Notes: a model not told the origin generated them from the letters alone. DNA of 64,000 nucleotides from Bacillus sp. OxB-1 (GCF_000829195.1 NZ_AP013294.1:1933001-1997000); one strand, 5' to 3'. Positions 42,646-53,553 are shown, counted from the stretch's first letter. Translations and numbers: made by a program.

Positions 42646-42855
42646 TGGCGACTCTTGCGGGAACAGCACAAGCCGAAGGCCCTGGACCGAGCGCAGCGAA
42701 AGCCGTAACGAAGAACAGCTTTTGCGCCAAAAAGCGTAGCGTTTGGCAGCACAGGATGCCTTAATTTCTGCAAAGTACACAGAAATACGGCAAATCGAAC
42801 CCTTCGCTGTTCGATTGGCTGAGGTCGTGCCCGCGGAAAGCGTCCATCCGCAATG
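42646..42855. repeat. Dispersed palindromic repeat interrupted by a second repeat
   Basis: Left end (GGATGGCGACTCTTGCGGG) and right end (CCCGCGGAAAGCGTCCATCC) are inverted copies of each other with a few differences and belong to the family in the palindrome at 41903-41992. The interior holds the two-hairpin repeat (42757-42819), so the elements are nested. Confidence 0.6.
42757..42819 (+). repeat. Two-hairpin dispersed repeat, copy A
   Basis: 63 bp, starting TGCCTTAATTTCTGCAAAG. Two possible hairpins: ATTTCTG ... CAGAAAT and AATCGAAC ... GTTCGATT. Near-identical copies lie at 57335-57398 and 57430-57491. Confidence 0.85.
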
Positions 42856-42885
42856 GAAATCAACTTTTCCTGGCGTTTACTCTAT

Positions 42886-42938
42886 TGTAAAAGAAAAAGA
42901 CTGTAGGCAAACTCCAAATGTCCGGAGTTTGTCTACAG
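42886..42938 (-). terminator. Terminator of rpoY-rnjA
   Basis: 15-bp stem CTGTAGGCAAACTCC / GGAGTTTGTCTACAG (42901-42915, 42924-42938) with one wobble; on the minus strand TCTTTTTCTTTT follows. Confidence 0.88.
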
Positions 42939-42977
42939 GCTGGTAAAGTTAGGACGTAACGGGTTTTCCTATTAAGG

Positions 42978-44645
42978 TTACACTTCCATAATGACCGGAA
43001 GCACCATAGGTCTCCGTTTTGTTTTCTCGTACAAATACGGTCCGATGACGTCATTGATTTCACTCTTAAGTCCGGCGATGTCCGCAGGGGAGTCGGCCAG
43101 TTTCTTTTGCAACTGTCTCGAGAGGACTTGCTGTGCTTCGTTGATCATCGTGCCGGATTCCCGCATATAGACAAATCCGCGCGAAATGATATCCGGCCCG
43201 GAAACAACTCGATTGCGTTTTTTGTCCACTGTCGCCACGACGATGACCAGTCCATCTTCCGAGAGGATTTTACGGTCCCGCAACACGACGTTCCCGATAT
43301 CTCCGATGCCGCTTCCGTCAATATAGACGTCCCCGGAAGGGATCCGGCCGGCAACGCGCGCCTCATCTTGCGTCAGCGCTAAGACATCGCCATTGCTCAT
43401 GACAAAAGTGTTTTCCCTCGGTACGTCACAGGACACCGCCAGTTCCGTGTGCATCTTCAACATCCGATATTCCCCGTGGATTGGCATGAAGAACTTCGGT
43501 TTGATCAAGCGCAGCATCAATTTCTGTTCTTCCTGGGAACCATGCCCCGAAGTGTGGATATTGTTCAAAGATCCATGTAGAACTTCGGCGCCTGCGCGGA
43601 ACAGGGCGTTGATCGTTTTGTTGACGCTCAGCGTATTTCCTGGAATCGGGGAGGAGGAGAAGATGACCGTATCCCCAGGATGGATCTGCACTTGGCGGTG
43701 TGTGCCATTTGCGATCCGGGATAAAGCGGCCATTGGTTCACCTTGGCTACCCGTGCATAAGATCATCACTTCATTCGCAGGCAAACGGTTCAATGACTGA
43801 GTGTCCACGAAGAGTTCCTTCGGCGCATTGATATAGCCTAGTTCGCGGCCGATCGTGATAGCATTATCCATACTTCTTCCGAACACTGCTATTTTACGGC
43901 CGAATTTCTCGGCTGCCTCAATGACTTGTTGTAATCTGTGGATATTCGATGCGAAAGTCGCGAAGATGATCCGGCCATCGACATTGCGGAAAATATCATT
44001 CAGGCTATCCCCGACTTTCCGTTCCGACATGGTGAAATTCGGCACTTCGGCATTTGTACTATCCGACAGGAGGCAAAGCACGCCTTCGCTGCCGATTTTC
44101 GCCATCTTCGATAAGTTTGCCGGTTCTCCGACAGGGGTGAAGTCGAACTTGAAATCCCCGGTATGGACAATATTGCCGGAAGGCGTCTTGACTACAACAC
44201 CGAAGGCATCCGGAATACTGTGGGTTGTCCGGAAAAACGACACCGATGTCTTACGGAATTTGAAGATATCCTCTTCATCGATCGGTATCATCTTCGTCGT
44301 CCTCATCAGGCCATGTTCTTCGAGTTTATTGCGGAGCAGTCCGAGGGCGAGCTTCCCGCCATATACTGGTACATTCACTTTCCGCAATAGGTAGGGGATG
44401 CCCCCGATGTGATCCTCGTGACCATGGGTGATGAAAAGTCCTTTAATCTTATCCACGTTGCGTTCCAAATAAGTGTAATCCGGAATGACATAATCGATTC
44501 CGAGGAGATCGTCCTCCGGGAATTTAATACCCGCGTCGATCAATATGATTTCATCTTGGAACTGCACCGCATACGTATTCTTGCCGATTTCGCCTAGTCC
44601 GCCTAATGCGAAAACCGCTGTTTCATTGTTCTTTATAAATTTCAT
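42978..44645 (-). CDS. rnjA: Ribonuclease J1
   Basis: A 555-residue metallo-beta-lactamase/beta-CASP ribonuclease, endo- and 5'-3' exonuclease, central to mRNA decay and 16S rRNA maturation. Zinc-binding motif HGHEDH at residues 74-79, then HTGDFKFDF, the beta-CASP domain, and the C-terminal domain (GYLYEKT-type ending [20 protein letters not shown]). Length and sequence match B. subtilis RNase J1. It starts 3 bp after the rpoY stop, the conserved pair of Bacillales. Confidence 0.96.
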   Translation of the reverse strand: MKFIKNNETAVFALGGLGEIGKNTYAVQFQDEIILIDAGIKFPEDDLLGIDYVIPDYTYLERNVDKIKGLFITHGHEDHIGGIPYLLRKVNVPVYGGKLALGLLRNKLEEHGLMRTTKMIPIDEEDIFKFRKTSVSFFRTTHSIPDAFGVVVKTPSGNIVHTGDFKFDFTPVGEPANLSKMAKIGSEGVLCLLSDSTNAEVPNFTMSERKVGDSLNDIFRNVDGRIIFATFASNIHRLQQVIEAAEKFGRKIAVFGRSMDNAITIGRELGYINAPKELFVDTQSLNRLPANEVMILCTGSQGEPMAALSRIANGTHRQVQIHPGDTVIFSSSPIPGNTLSVNKTINALFRAGAEVLHGSLNNIHTSGHGSQEEQKLMLRLIKPKFFMPIHGEYRMLKMHTELAVSCDVPRENTFVMSNGDVLALTQDEARVAGRIPSGDVYIDGSGIGDIGNVVLRDRKILSEDGLVIVVATVDKKRNRVVSGPDIISRGFVYMRESGTMINEAQQVLSRQLQKKLADSPADIAGLKSEINDVIGPYLYEKTKRRPMVLPVIMEV

Positions 44646-44648
44646 GGA

Positions 44649-44858
44649 TTAGACCTGCTCAATCTGGAAATCGGGTGATTGTTGCTCATACTCAAGGTGT
44701 GAACCTTCGAGGCCCTGGATATATTCGATATTATATCCCCGATCTTTCAATTTTTCGCGGACTTGTCTTTCCGATTCCGCTTCGATGTAAAGGCTCTTCG
44801 TATTTTCGCGGACTGGTACTTGGAGCATGTTTTCTTGATAAAACACTTTGTAAATCAT
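44649..44858 (-). CDS. rpoY: RNA polymerase epsilon subunit RpoY (YkzG)
   Basis: A 69-residue protein, [20 protein letters not shown] at the N-terminus, the RpoY/DUF1447 family that binds RNA polymerase in Firmicutes. Start ATG 44858 has AAGGAGAG 7 nt upstream; the longer frame is antisense noise across a terminator. Cotranscribed with rnjA (3-bp gap). Confidence 0.94.
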   Translation of the reverse strand: MIYKVFYQENMLQVPVRENTKSLYIEAESERQVREKLKDRGYNIEYIQGLEGSHLEYEQQSPDFQIEQV

Positions 44859-44921
44859 CGCTTGCTCTCCTTTTTTACGTTCGTTTGAAATCGTTCTCTT
44901 TATCTTACCATGCGGATTCCC

Positions 44922-44959
44922 TAAAATAAAGAAAAGCCCACCCGTGTACAGGGTGGGCT
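44922..44959 (-). terminator. Terminator of the cationic peptide transcript
   Basis: Perfect 9-bp stem AGCCCACCC / GGGTGGGCT (44935-44943, 44951-44959) with a 7-nt loop; minus-strand tail TTTTCTTTATTTT. Confidence 0.9.
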
Positions 44960-44967
44960 CAAATTGT

Positions 44968-45039
44968 CTATGCAATTGTTTTTTTGCCAAGGATGCCATT
45001 CAGCCGCTTCAACAGTTTTCGTTTCAGGCGCTTGTACAT
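44968..45039 (-). CDS. 23-residue cationic amphipathic peptide
   Basis: A 24-codon frame (with stop) beginning [13 protein letters not shown]: six Lys and three Arg, no acidic residue, so net charge near +9, with leucines spaced as on one face of a helix. A good ribosome site (AAGGAGTGATG) lies upstream. It has its own perfect SigA-type promoter (45062-45090) and terminator (44922-44959), giving a transcript of about 130 nt. Function unknown: small membrane-active or nucleic-acid-binding peptide, or a coincidental frame in a small regulatory RNA. It lies between def and rpoY on the same strand. Confidence 0.6.
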   Translation of the reverse strand: MYKRLKRKLLKRLNGILGKKTIA

Positions 45040-45061
45040 GGCTTCATCACTCCTTGGCGGA

Positions 45062-45090
45062 ATTATATCACATTCTTAATTTTTTGTCAA
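45062..45090 (-). promoter_or_regulatory. Perfect consensus SigA promoter
   Basis: On the minus strand TTGACA (45085-45090), 17-bp spacer, TATAAT (45062-45067). It begins 12 bp after the def stop codon and reads toward the small peptide gene and rpoY. Confidence 0.92.
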
Positions 45091-45101
45091 GGCGTGGGTG
45101 G

Positions 45102-45659
45102 TCAGTCCCGTTCATAAGGAATCGCATCCGGAATCTCCCGGTACGGATTTTTCGGGTCAATATGATCGTAGAACATGATTCCGTTCAAATGATCCAATTC
45201 ATGTTGGAATGCAATGGCGGGGAGCCCTTTTAATCGTTTTTTGAATTCCTTGCCGTCCGGATCGAACGCTTTCACAGTGATTCTTGCGTATCTCGGGACA
45301 AATCCTTCGACATCCCGGTCCACTGATAGGCAGCCCTCTCCTGTCGTCAAATAAGTCTTCTCGACGGAATGACTGACGATTCTCGGATTGATGGCAACCA
45401 AACTGAGGGGATCTTGCCCTTCTTCCTTAATATGAAGAGCAAACATTCTCTTCAGTCGATCGACTTGCGGGGCGGCCAGGCCGATTCCGGGTCGCAGGCC
45501 GTATTTTTCACTCAACTCCGGACTTTGACTGTTGATGACATATTCGAGCAATTCCTCGCTTAATTTTCGTTCTTCATCGGTCAGCGGGAATTTTACTTCT
45601 TCCGCACGTTTTCGAAGGGAAGGATGGCCTTCCCGTATAATATCTTTCATTAAAATCAT
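45102..45659 (-). CDS. def: Peptide deformylase
   Basis: A 185-residue metalloenzyme that removes the formyl group from nascent protein N-termini. All three motifs are present: GIGLAAPQV, EGCLS (metal Cys) and QHELDHLNG (two metal His and catalytic Glu). The insertion pattern and length match the type 2 enzyme (YkrB/DefB) of B. subtilis. ATG 45659 has AAAGGAAG 7 nt upstream; an ATG 3 codons further in is possible. Confidence 0.95.
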   Translation of the reverse strand: MILMKDIIREGHPSLRKRAEEVKFPLTDEERKLSEELLEYVINSQSPELSEKYGLRPGIGLAAPQVDRLKRMFALHIKEEGQDPLSLVAINPRIVSHSVEKTYLTTGEGCLSVDRDVEGFVPRYARITVKAFDPDGKEFKKRLKGLPAIAFQHELDHLNGIMFYDHIDPKNPYREIPDAIPYERD

Positions 45660-45788
45660 TGAAAATCTTCCTTTCAGGTCTTTTCCTACTTTATAGTATA
45701 GTCCAATTGGAAAAACGGTGAAAGAGATTAGCGCAAACTTGAATTTACAGATAGCGCATACTATATTGGTGAAAATTGAGGTGATGAG

Positions 45789-46433
45789 ATGAGGAATTCG
45801 GTTCTCGGTTTGTTCATCGGATGGACCCTTCTCCTCTTGGTGGGATGCAGCTTTGATCCGTCCCCTGAGGAAAGGCTGGCTGAAACCCTTTCGAAGATGA
45901 ATGAAGCCGAGCGGGATTACCGCGATGCACAAGTCGAGCTGGCGGAAATTGAAAAGTCGGAACAACAATTATTCCTTGAAACGATGAAATTGTCGCGGGA
46001 ACAGGACGATGAATTGAAAGTGAATGCCGCTCGGCTGGTAGAACGGCAATCCAAAAGGCTTGACATTTTGGAGGTTGAAAAAAAGTCGATGGAGAAAGCC
46101 AGGAGATTGTCGGATGAATTTGCCGCCATTACGGAAAAAGCGGAGGATTCCGTTAAAAAAGATGTAGAGAGCTTGCGCCAGGCGATTGACGGACGATATG
46201 ACCGACATGATGCCTTTCTCGCTTCATACAACGAACTGGCAGCACTTCAAAAGGGACTGTATGAGATGTTGACAACTGAAGGGACGGACTTCAAGAAGTT
46301 GGATGAGCATGTCCGGCTCGTCAATGAGCAGAACGAGAAGGTCCAATCGGCTGTGGAATCTTTCAATGAATCAACCCGTGAAGTGAATGAACTGCGGGGG
46401 ACCGTGGAGTCACGTTTGCAACTGATAGAATAA
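45789..46433 (+). CDS. ykyA: YkyA family lipoprotein
   Basis: A 214-residue exported lipoprotein. Signal peptide with lipobox LLLVGC (Cys about residue 20), then an almost entirely helical, heptad-rich coiled-coil protein (SPEERLAETLSKMNEAERDY onward). YkyA-type proteins sit upstream of pdhA in many Bacillales and have been called putative cell-wall binding lipoproteins; a molecular function is not known. ATG behind GAGGTGATG. Confidence 0.88.
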   Translation: MRNSVLGLFIGWTLLLLVGCSFDPSPEERLAETLSKMNEAERDYRDAQVELAEIEKSEQQLFLETMKLSREQDDELKVNAARLVERQSKRLDILEVEKKSMEKARRLSDEFAAITEKAEDSVKKDVESLRQAIDGRYDRHDAFLASYNELAALQKGLYEMLTTEGTDFKKLDEHVRLVNEQNEKVQSAVESFNESTREVNELRGTVESRLQLIE

Positions 46434-46440
46434 AGGTAAA

Positions 46441-46473
46441 GAAGGGCAGGAACCCGTTTTCCTGCTCTTTTTT
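46441..46473 (+). terminator. Terminator of ykyA
   Basis: Stem GCAGGAA / TTCCTGC extended by wobble pairs, then CTTTTTT. Confidence 0.8.
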
Positions 46474-46603
46474 GGATGGTGCAAATAGCGATATGAAAGA
46501 ATAGAATCTATTATACTACAGGTATCTTGTTGTGTTAATACAGATTTGTATAGACTTTCTTTTCGGAACATTCTTGTCGCCAGAAATACCTTGATGTCAA
46601 TGA

Positions 46604-46632
46604 TTGACCAAATGATTTACTTTAAGTATACT
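46604..46632 (+). promoter_or_regulatory. Promoter of the pdhABCD operon
   Basis: TTGACC (46604-46609), 17-bp spacer, TATACT (46627-46632); 71-bp leader to pdhA. Confidence 0.8.
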
Positions 46633-46667
46633 GAAAAAGAGTAAGGTTGTATCAGTATATTAGTTGA

Positions 46668-47819
<1,152 letters not shown>

Positions 47820-47822
47820 CCG

Positions 47823-48800
47823 ATGGCACAAATGACGATGATTCAAGCAATTACCGATGCGATGCGCACGGAGCTGAAAAATGATGAAAACGTCCTCGTC
47901 TTCGGTGAAGACGTCGGCGTCAACGGGGGAGTCTTCCGTGCGACGGAAGGACTGCAAAAGGAATTCGGAGAGGAACGCGTGTTTGATACGCCGCTAGCAG
48001 AGTCCGGAATCGGAGGCTTGGCGATCGGCCTGTCCTTGACCGGCTTCCGCCCAGTCATGGAGATCCAGTTCTTCGGTTTCCTCTATGAAGTGATGGACTC
48101 CGTCAGCGGACAGCTCGCCCGGATGAGCTTCCGCAGTGCGGGGACATTTAATGCGCCAGTGACAATCCGCTCGCCATTCGGCGGGGGCGTAGCAACGCCT
48201 GAAATGCACGCGGACAGCTTGGAAGGGCTTGTCGCTTCCCAACCGGGGTTGAAAGTGGTCATCCCGTCGACTCCTTACGATGCGAAAGGCCTGTTGATTT
48301 CGTCGATTCGCGATGAGGATCCGGTCGTGTTCCTGGAACATATGAAATTATACCGTTCATTCAGACAGGAAGTGCCTGAAGAGGAATATACGATTCCTCT
48401 AGGGAAAGCGGATGTGAAACGGGAAGGTTCTGACCTTTCCATCATTACGTATGGCGCCATGGTGCATGAAAGTTTGAAAGCGGCGGAAGAGTTGGAGAAG
48501 GAAGGCTATTCCGTCGAAGTGGTCGATCTTCGTACCATTCAACCACTTGATATTGAAACGATCATCGCATCGGTGGAAAAAACGAGCCGGGCAATTGTCG
48601 TGCAAGAAGCTCAAAAACAGGCAGGGATCGCTGCGAACGTCGTTTCGGAAATTACGGAACGGGCAATCTTGAGCTTGGATGCACCAGTCTTGCGCGTCAC
48701 TGCACCGGATACAATCTATCCGTTTGCCCAAGGTGAAAATACATGGCTTCCGAATGCAAAAGACATTGTTGAAACAGCTAAAAAAGTATTGACGTTCTAA
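47823..48800 (+). CDS. pdhB: Pyruvate dehydrogenase E1 component subunit beta
   Basis: A 325-residue E1 beta subunit with [15 protein letters not shown] near the N-terminus, the transketolase-like pyrimidine domain and the C-terminal domain ([15 protein letters not shown]). It completes the ThDP site with PdhA. 36 bp before pdhC. Confidence 0.97.
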   Translation: MAQMTMIQAITDAMRTELKNDENVLVFGEDVGVNGGVFRATEGLQKEFGEERVFDTPLAESGIGGLAIGLSLTGFRPVMEIQFFGFLYEVMDSVSGQLARMSFRSAGTFNAPVTIRSPFGGGVATPEMHADSLEGLVASQPGLKVVIPSTPYDAKGLLISSIRDEDPVVFLEHMKLYRSFRQEVPEEEYTIPLGKADVKREGSDLSIITYGAMVHESLKAAEELEKEGYSVEVVDLRTIQPLDIETIIASVEKTSRAIVVQEAQKQAGIAANVVSEITERAILSLDAPVLRVTAPDTIYPFAQGENTWLPNAKDIVETAKKVLTF

Positions 48801-48836
48801 TTGAATGAATCGTCAAAGAGGAAAGGGTGAATTTAC

Positions 48837-50180
48837 GTGGCATTTGAGTTTCGCTTACCAGATATCGGGGAAGGGATCCACGAAGGTGAAATCGTGAAAT
48901 GGTTCGTCGCGAAAGGGGATGCGATCAATGAAGATGATACGCTTCTCGAAGTCCAGAATGACAAAGCGGTAGTTGAAATCCCTTCGCCTGTGACGGGGAC
49001 GGTCGAAGAGATCGTAGTATCGGAAGGGACAGTCGCTGTCGTGGGGGACGTACTGATCCGTATCGATGCACCTGGCTACGAAAGCACGTCGAGTGAGGGA
49101 GCGGAAGGGGTGGAAGAGACGGAGGCGCAAGTCCAGTCCACTGCCGAGGCCGGTCAACCAATCGATAAAGAGGAAGCGCCGAAAGATGACGAGCCGAAAG
49201 AGACGACAGGTGCAGGGGATATCGCCCAAGCTGACGTCGACCCGGATCGACGGGTCATTGCAATGCCGTCCGTTAGGAAATTTGCAAGAGAGCAAGATGT
49301 CGACATCCGTCAAGTCGCGGGCTCCGGCAAAAATGGCCGTGTAATGAAAGAGGATATCGAAGCATTCGTAAGCGGTGACCAAGCGCAGCAAGTTTCACCG
49401 ACGATTGGGGAAGATAGCGGGAAAACTGAAGCAGCGTCAGCTGAGAAACAAACCACGCCTGTCGCTTTGGAAGGGGATTTCCCGGAAACGCGCGAAAAAA
49501 TGTCGGGCATCCGGAAAGCGATCGCCAAGGCGATGGTCAATTCCAAACATACTGCCCCGCATGTCACTTTATTGGACGAAGTGGATGTGACAGAACTCGT
49601 GGCGCATCGCAAAAAATTCAAGGAGATTGCTGCCGAAAAAGGCATCAAATTGACGTACTTGCCGTATGTCGTCAAGGCGCTCGTCTCCACATTGCGTGAG
49701 TTCCCTGAATTGAACACGTCATTGGATGATGAAACACAAGAAATTATCCAGAAGCACTATTACAACATCGGAATCGCGGCGGATACGGAACGTGGCCTGC
49801 TCGTGCCGGTCATCAAACATGCGGACCGCAAATCGGTATTTGCCATTTCAAATGAGATCAACGAACTGGCCGGCAAAGCGCGGGAAGGCAAATTGGCTCC
49901 TCAAGAAATGAAAGGCGCTTCTTGCTCGATTACGAATATCGGATCAGCTGGCGGCCAATGGTTCACGCCGATTATCAATCATCCGGAAGTGGCGATTTTA
50001 GGAATCGGAAGAATTTCTGAGAAACCAGTAGTGAAAAATGGTGAAATTATAGCGGCACCTATGTTAGCATTATCTTTAGTGTTCGATCATCGGGTTATCG
50101 ATGGTGCAACAGGGCAAAATGCGCTGAATCACCTAAAGAAATTACTCGGTAATCCAGAACTTTTATTAATGGAGGCGTAA
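48837..50180 (+). CDS. pdhC: Dihydrolipoamide acetyltransferase (E2) of pyruvate dehydrogenase
   Basis: A 447-residue core subunit with one lipoyl domain (lipoyl-lysine K43 in QNDKAVVE), an Ala/Glu-rich linker, the E1/E3-binding domain ([30 protein letters not shown]) and the catalytic domain with H418 and D422 in DHRVIDG. GTG start with GAGGAAAGGGTGA upstream. Transfers acetyl from lipoate to CoA. Confidence 0.97.
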   Translation: MAFEFRLPDIGEGIHEGEIVKWFVAKGDAINEDDTLLEVQNDKAVVEIPSPVTGTVEEIVVSEGTVAVVGDVLIRIDAPGYESTSSEGAEGVEETEAQVQSTAEAGQPIDKEEAPKDDEPKETTGAGDIAQADVDPDRRVIAMPSVRKFAREQDVDIRQVAGSGKNGRVMKEDIEAFVSGDQAQQVSPTIGEDSGKTEAASAEKQTTPVALEGDFPETREKMSGIRKAIAKAMVNSKHTAPHVTLLDEVDVTELVAHRKKFKEIAAEKGIKLTYLPYVVKALVSTLREFPELNTSLDDETQEIIQKHYYNIGIAADTERGLLVPVIKHADRKSVFAISNEINELAGKAREGKLAPQEMKGASCSITNIGSAGGQWFTPIINHPEVAILGIGRISEKPVVKNGEIIAAPMLALSLVFDHRVIDGATGQNALNHLKKLLGNPELLLMEA

Positions 50181-50184
50181 GAAA

Positions 50185-51597
50185 ATGGTAGTAGGGGATT
50201 TTCCAATCGAAGTAGACACGCTTGTCGTAGGATCCGGACCAGGAGGTTATGTAGCTGCAATCCGTGCAGCACAACTCGGACAAAAAGTGACAATCGTTGA
50301 AAAAGATAGTTTGGGAGGCGTATGCCTGAACGTCGGCTGTATCCCATCAAAAGCAATGATCGCGGTCGGCCATCGCTATGCTCATGCCAAGGATTCCGAT
50401 GCAATGGGAGTCACGGCGACTGATGTGAAATTGGACTTCTCGAAAGCTCAAGCGTTCAAGGATGGAGTCGTGAAAAAGTTGACTGGCGGAGTCGAAGGAC
50501 TTCTGAAAGGGAATAAAGTGGAAATCGTCCAAGGAGAAGCCTATTTTGTCGATGGCAACACGGCACGCATCATGGATGAAAATTCAGCACAAACGTATAA
50601 ATTCAAAAATGCGATCATCGCGACAGGCTCACGTCCGGTTGAAATCCCTAATTTCAAATATTCCAAACGCGTCATCAATTCGACTGGTGCTTTGAATCTG
50701 GCAGAGCTGCCTAAGAAGCTTGTCGTCATCGGTGGAGGATACATCGGGACTGAACTCGGTTCTGCGTATGCGAATATGGGATCTGAAGTGACGATCATCG
50801 AAGGCATGGACGATATCCTTGCAGGTTTCGAAAAACAAATGACACAAATCGTCAAAAAAGGCTTAAAGAAAAAAGGCGTCGAGGTTGTTGTCAAAGCGTC
50901 TGCAAAAGGCGTGGAAGAGACAGACAATGGCGTAACGGTTACGTATGAAGTAAATGGCGAAGAGAAGAAAATCGAAGCTGACTATGTTCTTATGACAGTC
51001 GGCCGCCGTCCGAATACAGACGAAATCGGTCTGGAAGGGGCGGGCGTCAAATTGACAGAGCGCGGCCTTGTCGAAGTGGACAAACAATGCCGGACAAGCG
51101 TTCCGAACATTTATGCAATCGGGGATATCGTGCCAGGCCCACAGTTGGCACACAAAGCTTCTTATGAAGCGAAAGTGGCTGCTGAAGCGATTTCGGGTGA
51201 AAAATCGGAAGTCGATTACTTGGCAATCCCTGCAGTCTGCTTCACCGACCCTGAATTGGCAACAGTCGGGTTGAATGAAGCACAAGCGAAAGAAGAAGGC
51301 TATGATGTCATAACAGGGAAATTCCCATTCGCGGCAAACGGCCGGGCGCTCGCATTGGACGCGACAGAAGGGTTCGTCAAACTGGTGGCTCGTAAAGAGG
51401 ATGGCCTTCTGATCGGTGCTCAAATCGTAGGCGAGAATGCTTCTGACATGATTGCAGAGCTTGGATTGGCAATCGAAGCGGGCATGACGTTGGAAGATGT
51501 CGCTATGACAATCCACGCTCACCCGACATTAGGTGAAATCTCCATGGAAGCAGCGGAAGTTGCACTTGGTAAGCCGATCCATATGGTTGTAAAATAA
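50185..51597 (+). CDS. pdhD: Dihydrolipoamide dehydrogenase (E3)
   Basis: A 470-residue flavoprotein: FAD motif [17 protein letters not shown], redox disulfide C47/C52 in [12 protein letters not shown] motif [17 protein letters not shown], and C-terminal HAHPTLGE with the catalytic His. Reoxidises lipoate for PDH and usually also other 2-oxoacid dehydrogenases. Last gene of the operon, followed by a terminator. Confidence 0.97.
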   Translation: MVVGDFPIEVDTLVVGSGPGGYVAAIRAAQLGQKVTIVEKDSLGGVCLNVGCIPSKAMIAVGHRYAHAKDSDAMGVTATDVKLDFSKAQAFKDGVVKKLTGGVEGLLKGNKVEIVQGEAYFVDGNTARIMDENSAQTYKFKNAIIATGSRPVEIPNFKYSKRVINSTGALNLAELPKKLVVIGGGYIGTELGSAYANMGSEVTIIEGMDDILAGFEKQMTQIVKKGLKKKGVEVVVKASAKGVEETDNGVTVTYEVNGEEKKIEADYVLMTVGRRPNTDEIGLEGAGVKLTERGLVEVDKQCRTSVPNIYAIGDIVPGPQLAHKASYEAKVAAEAISGEKSEVDYLAIPAVCFTDPELATVGLNEAQAKEEGYDVITGKFPFAANGRALALDATEGFVKLVARKEDGLLIGAQIVGENASDMIAELGLAIEAGMTLEDVAMTIHAHPTLGEISMEAAEVALGKPIHMVVK

Positions 51598-51610
51598 ATA
51601 ATGCTTTAAC

Positions 51611-51653
51611 AAACCGCTTATTGGGCAGAAAGTTGTCCGATGAGCGGTTTTTC
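51611..51653 (+). terminator. Terminator of pdhABCD
   Basis: Stem AAACCGCTTATTGGGCA / TGTCCGATGAGCGGTTT with wobbles, then TTTC. Confidence 0.88.
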
Positions 51654-51816
51654 TTGATTCAAAGAAAGCGCAAGCGCTTGGCCATGCCCTTCCCGAGAGC
51701 AAGAACACGATGCTTTCATTCTTCCAGTTTACAAGTGTGAGAATCGGTGAACACTAATAATCCATGTTACTATGTAGAGAAAGGAAACAGCATGGAAAAG
51801 AGGAGCGTGCCTGGAA

Positions 51817-52095
51817 ATGAACTATAGTTACCCGATCAGTACGGATTGGACAACGGATGAAATCATCGCTGTAACTGAATTTTACACGGCTGTTGAGAAT
51901 GCCTACGAATCCGGTGTGCAGAAGGAAGTCCTTCTAGCAGCCTATCGTCGCTTCAAGGAAATCGTCCCTTCCAAAGCGGAAGAGAAGACCTTGCTGAAAC
52001 AATTCGAAGAGGCGAGTGGATATGCGGGCTACCCAATTATAAAGGAAGCCAAAAGTACAGAGGCAGGGGCAACGATCAAAGGAGTACAGCGATAA
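51817..52095 (+). CDS. yktA: UPF0223 family protein YktA
   Basis: A 92-residue helical protein starting MNYSYPISTDWTTDEIIAV, matching YktA/UPF0223, conserved in Bacillales, function unknown. GAGGAG is 11 nt upstream of the ATG. The last codons form the terminator stem and the TAA is in the loop. Confidence 0.9.
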   Translation: MNYSYPISTDWTTDEIIAVTEFYTAVENAYESGVQKEVLLAAYRRFKEIVPSKAEEKTLLKQFEEASGYAGYPIIKEAKSTEAGATIKGVQR

Positions 52096-52113
52096 GCGCT
52101 GTACTTCTTTTTT
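52083..52113 (+). terminator. Terminator embedded in the end of yktA
   Basis: 9-bp stem AGTACAGCG / CGCTGTACT (52083-52091, 52097-52105), loop ATAAG holding the stop codon, then TCTTTTTTT. Confidence 0.9.
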
Positions 52114-52120
52114 TACGGGA

Positions 52121-52380
52121 GGATGTTGTGAGGCATCGGAACGTTGTGAGGTGGAGGTGAAATGTTTCGAGGTTGGTGTGAAACGTTTCGAGGTTGGTGT
52201 GAAGCGTTTCGAGGTTGCTTGGATTTGTTGTGGAGCTCAGCCAAAATGTTGCGAGGTTTGACGGAAATGTTGTGAGGCATCGGAACGTTGTGAGGTGAAG
52301 GTGAAATGTTTCGAGGTTGGTGTGAAACTTTTCATGGTTGTCTTGATACGTAGTGGAGTTTCTCTAGATTGTTGAGAGGC
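52121..52380. repeat. Tandem array, 13 units of 21 bp (family R2, copy 2)
   Basis: Core GTTTCGAGGTTGG or GTTGTGAGG. The GAGG-equivalent positions are 52130, 52148, 52169, 52190, 52211, 52232, 52253, 52274, 52292, 52313, 52334, 52355 and 52376: eleven steps of 21 bp... apart from two of 18 bp (52130-52148 and 52274-52292). Within it, the order of units from 52124 is partly repeated from 52266, so a multi-unit block duplicated. Same family as 2028-2226. Lies between convergent yktA and yktB. Confidence 0.9.
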
Positions 52381-52435
52381 TGTTCGAAACCCCGTGTAAA
52401 GTGATGGAGACATTACAACGTGCCAAAGAAATTCC

Positions 52436-52482
52436 CCATCAAAAAGGGTCGTCCGCTGCGTGGTATGGCGAACGACCCTTTT
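52436..52482 (-). terminator. Terminator of yktB
   Basis: Minus-strand AAAGGGTCGT / ACGACCCTTT stem with a 19-nt loop, followed by TTGATGG after the run of five T. Confidence 0.78.
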
Positions 52483-52491
52483 GGACACTAC

Positions 52492-53121
52492 TCACTGCCT
52501 CCCGATGATGACGTCGTATACAGGCAGGAGTCGATTGAACGTTTCTTCGGCGTATGCCAAGAATTCGGCTTCCGGCATTTTCACTGCCACGTCCCGGTCC
52601 AAGTGGCGGCCGACGAGGAATTCCGCTTTTTTCACGGTTTGCAACCGATCCAACAATGATTCGATCCCTTCAATTCCGGCTTCCCCGATTGGAGTTGCTT
52701 CCGGCTTCATATGATCGCCGGAGACGATATAGTCAGTAGGCAGGTCGGTCAGGACGCTCACCTGTCCGGATAGGCGTTCGGCAATCCCTTTTTTGTCTGG
52801 ATTTTCATAGATGACGGCCAAAATGATGAATAGATGCGTCTTCCATAGGCCAATCTGGAAATGAGGCAACGCTTTATATCCCCTTTTCGCTGGAGCGAAG
52901 GCGACCCAGCTGTCGGAAGGGGGATTGACAGTCCGACGCGCATGTTTTGCGACGTGGGGATAAAATTCATCCGTTCCATGTGAAGAAAGGTGGTCTGCAA
53001 ATTGCCTTCCCAATAATGCGAATTTCGGCTGGATCCGAGCTTGTAATGCTTCCATTCTTTTCTCGAGTCCATCGATAACGAATACATCAAAATCGTTTTC
53101 TTCCCAAAAGGACTTGTGCAT
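52492..53121 (-). CDS. yktB: UPF0637 (DUF1054) family protein YktB
   Basis: A 209-residue soluble protein of the YktB family, beginning MHKSFWEENDFDVFVIDGLE. Conserved in Bacillales, function unknown. ATG behind GGAGGAG. Convergent with yktA with the 21-bp repeat array between. Confidence 0.9.
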   Translation of the reverse strand: MHKSFWEENDFDVFVIDGLEKRMEALQARIQPKFALLGRQFADHLSSHGTDEFYPHVAKHARRTVNPPSDSWVAFAPAKRGYKALPHFQIGLWKTHLFIILAVIYENPDKKGIAERLSGQVSVLTDLPTDYIVSGDHMKPEATPIGEAGIEGIESLLDRLQTVKKAEFLVGRHLDRDVAVKMPEAEFLAYAEETFNRLLPVYDVIIGRQ

Positions 53122-53279
53122 AATGACTCCTCCAATTCAATATTCACGTTTATCGTAACAGAATTTGGGGAACAATTTTAATAACAAGGCTTACCACTAA
53201 GCGAAACCGAAAGCGCTGCATATCCTAATGATAACAAATGAAATTCCCATAATTTTAATCCGAAGAAAGGGTGTTCACC

Positions 53280-53477
53280 ATGAAACAAGTCGTTCATGTA
53301 ATTAGGAAAGCCGAATTCGAGAAAGAATATGTATCGATGCTCAACCTGGAGCTTGACTACGAGTTGGCGACACTGTTTGACGCGATTGAGGAAAAGGATG
53401 AAAAGCAGCAGAAGAAAAGTAAGCAGCGCCTCGCAGATATCCATCGGGAGCTGGAGATGTTGAATGGTTTCGCTTAA
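53280..53477 (+). CDS. Small conserved coiled-coil protein
   Basis: A 65-residue, charged, helical protein: MKQVVHVIRKAEFEKEYVSM then a coiled coil with EEKDEKQQKKSKQRL. ATG 53280 has AAAGGGTG 6 nt upstream; the GTG at 53271 is inside that site. Proteins of this kind occur next to yktA/yktB in Bacillus (possibly YkzI), but I am not certain of the name. Function unknown. Confidence 0.72.
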   Translation: MKQVVHVIRKAEFEKEYVSMLNLELDYELATLFDAIEEKDEKQQKKSKQRLADIHRELEMLNGFA

Positions 53478-53493
53478 TGTAAGCTGGTTGACT

Positions 53494-53553
53494 CGAAAAG
53501 GCATCCGTGCACGAACTTCGGAAACGGAGAAAATGTGCAGGGATGCCTTTTCG
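53494..53553 (+). terminator. Terminator-like hairpin after the small coiled-coil gene
   Basis: Long stem CGAAAAGGCATCC-TGCAC / GTGCA-GGATGCCTTTTCG (53494-53512, 53535-53553) with one mismatch; the following T content is modest. Confidence 0.7.

Noticed and set aside
52237..52488. Minus-strand frame across the 21-bp array
   Set aside because: 21 bp is a multiple of three, so an open frame is expected by chance; no ribosome site.
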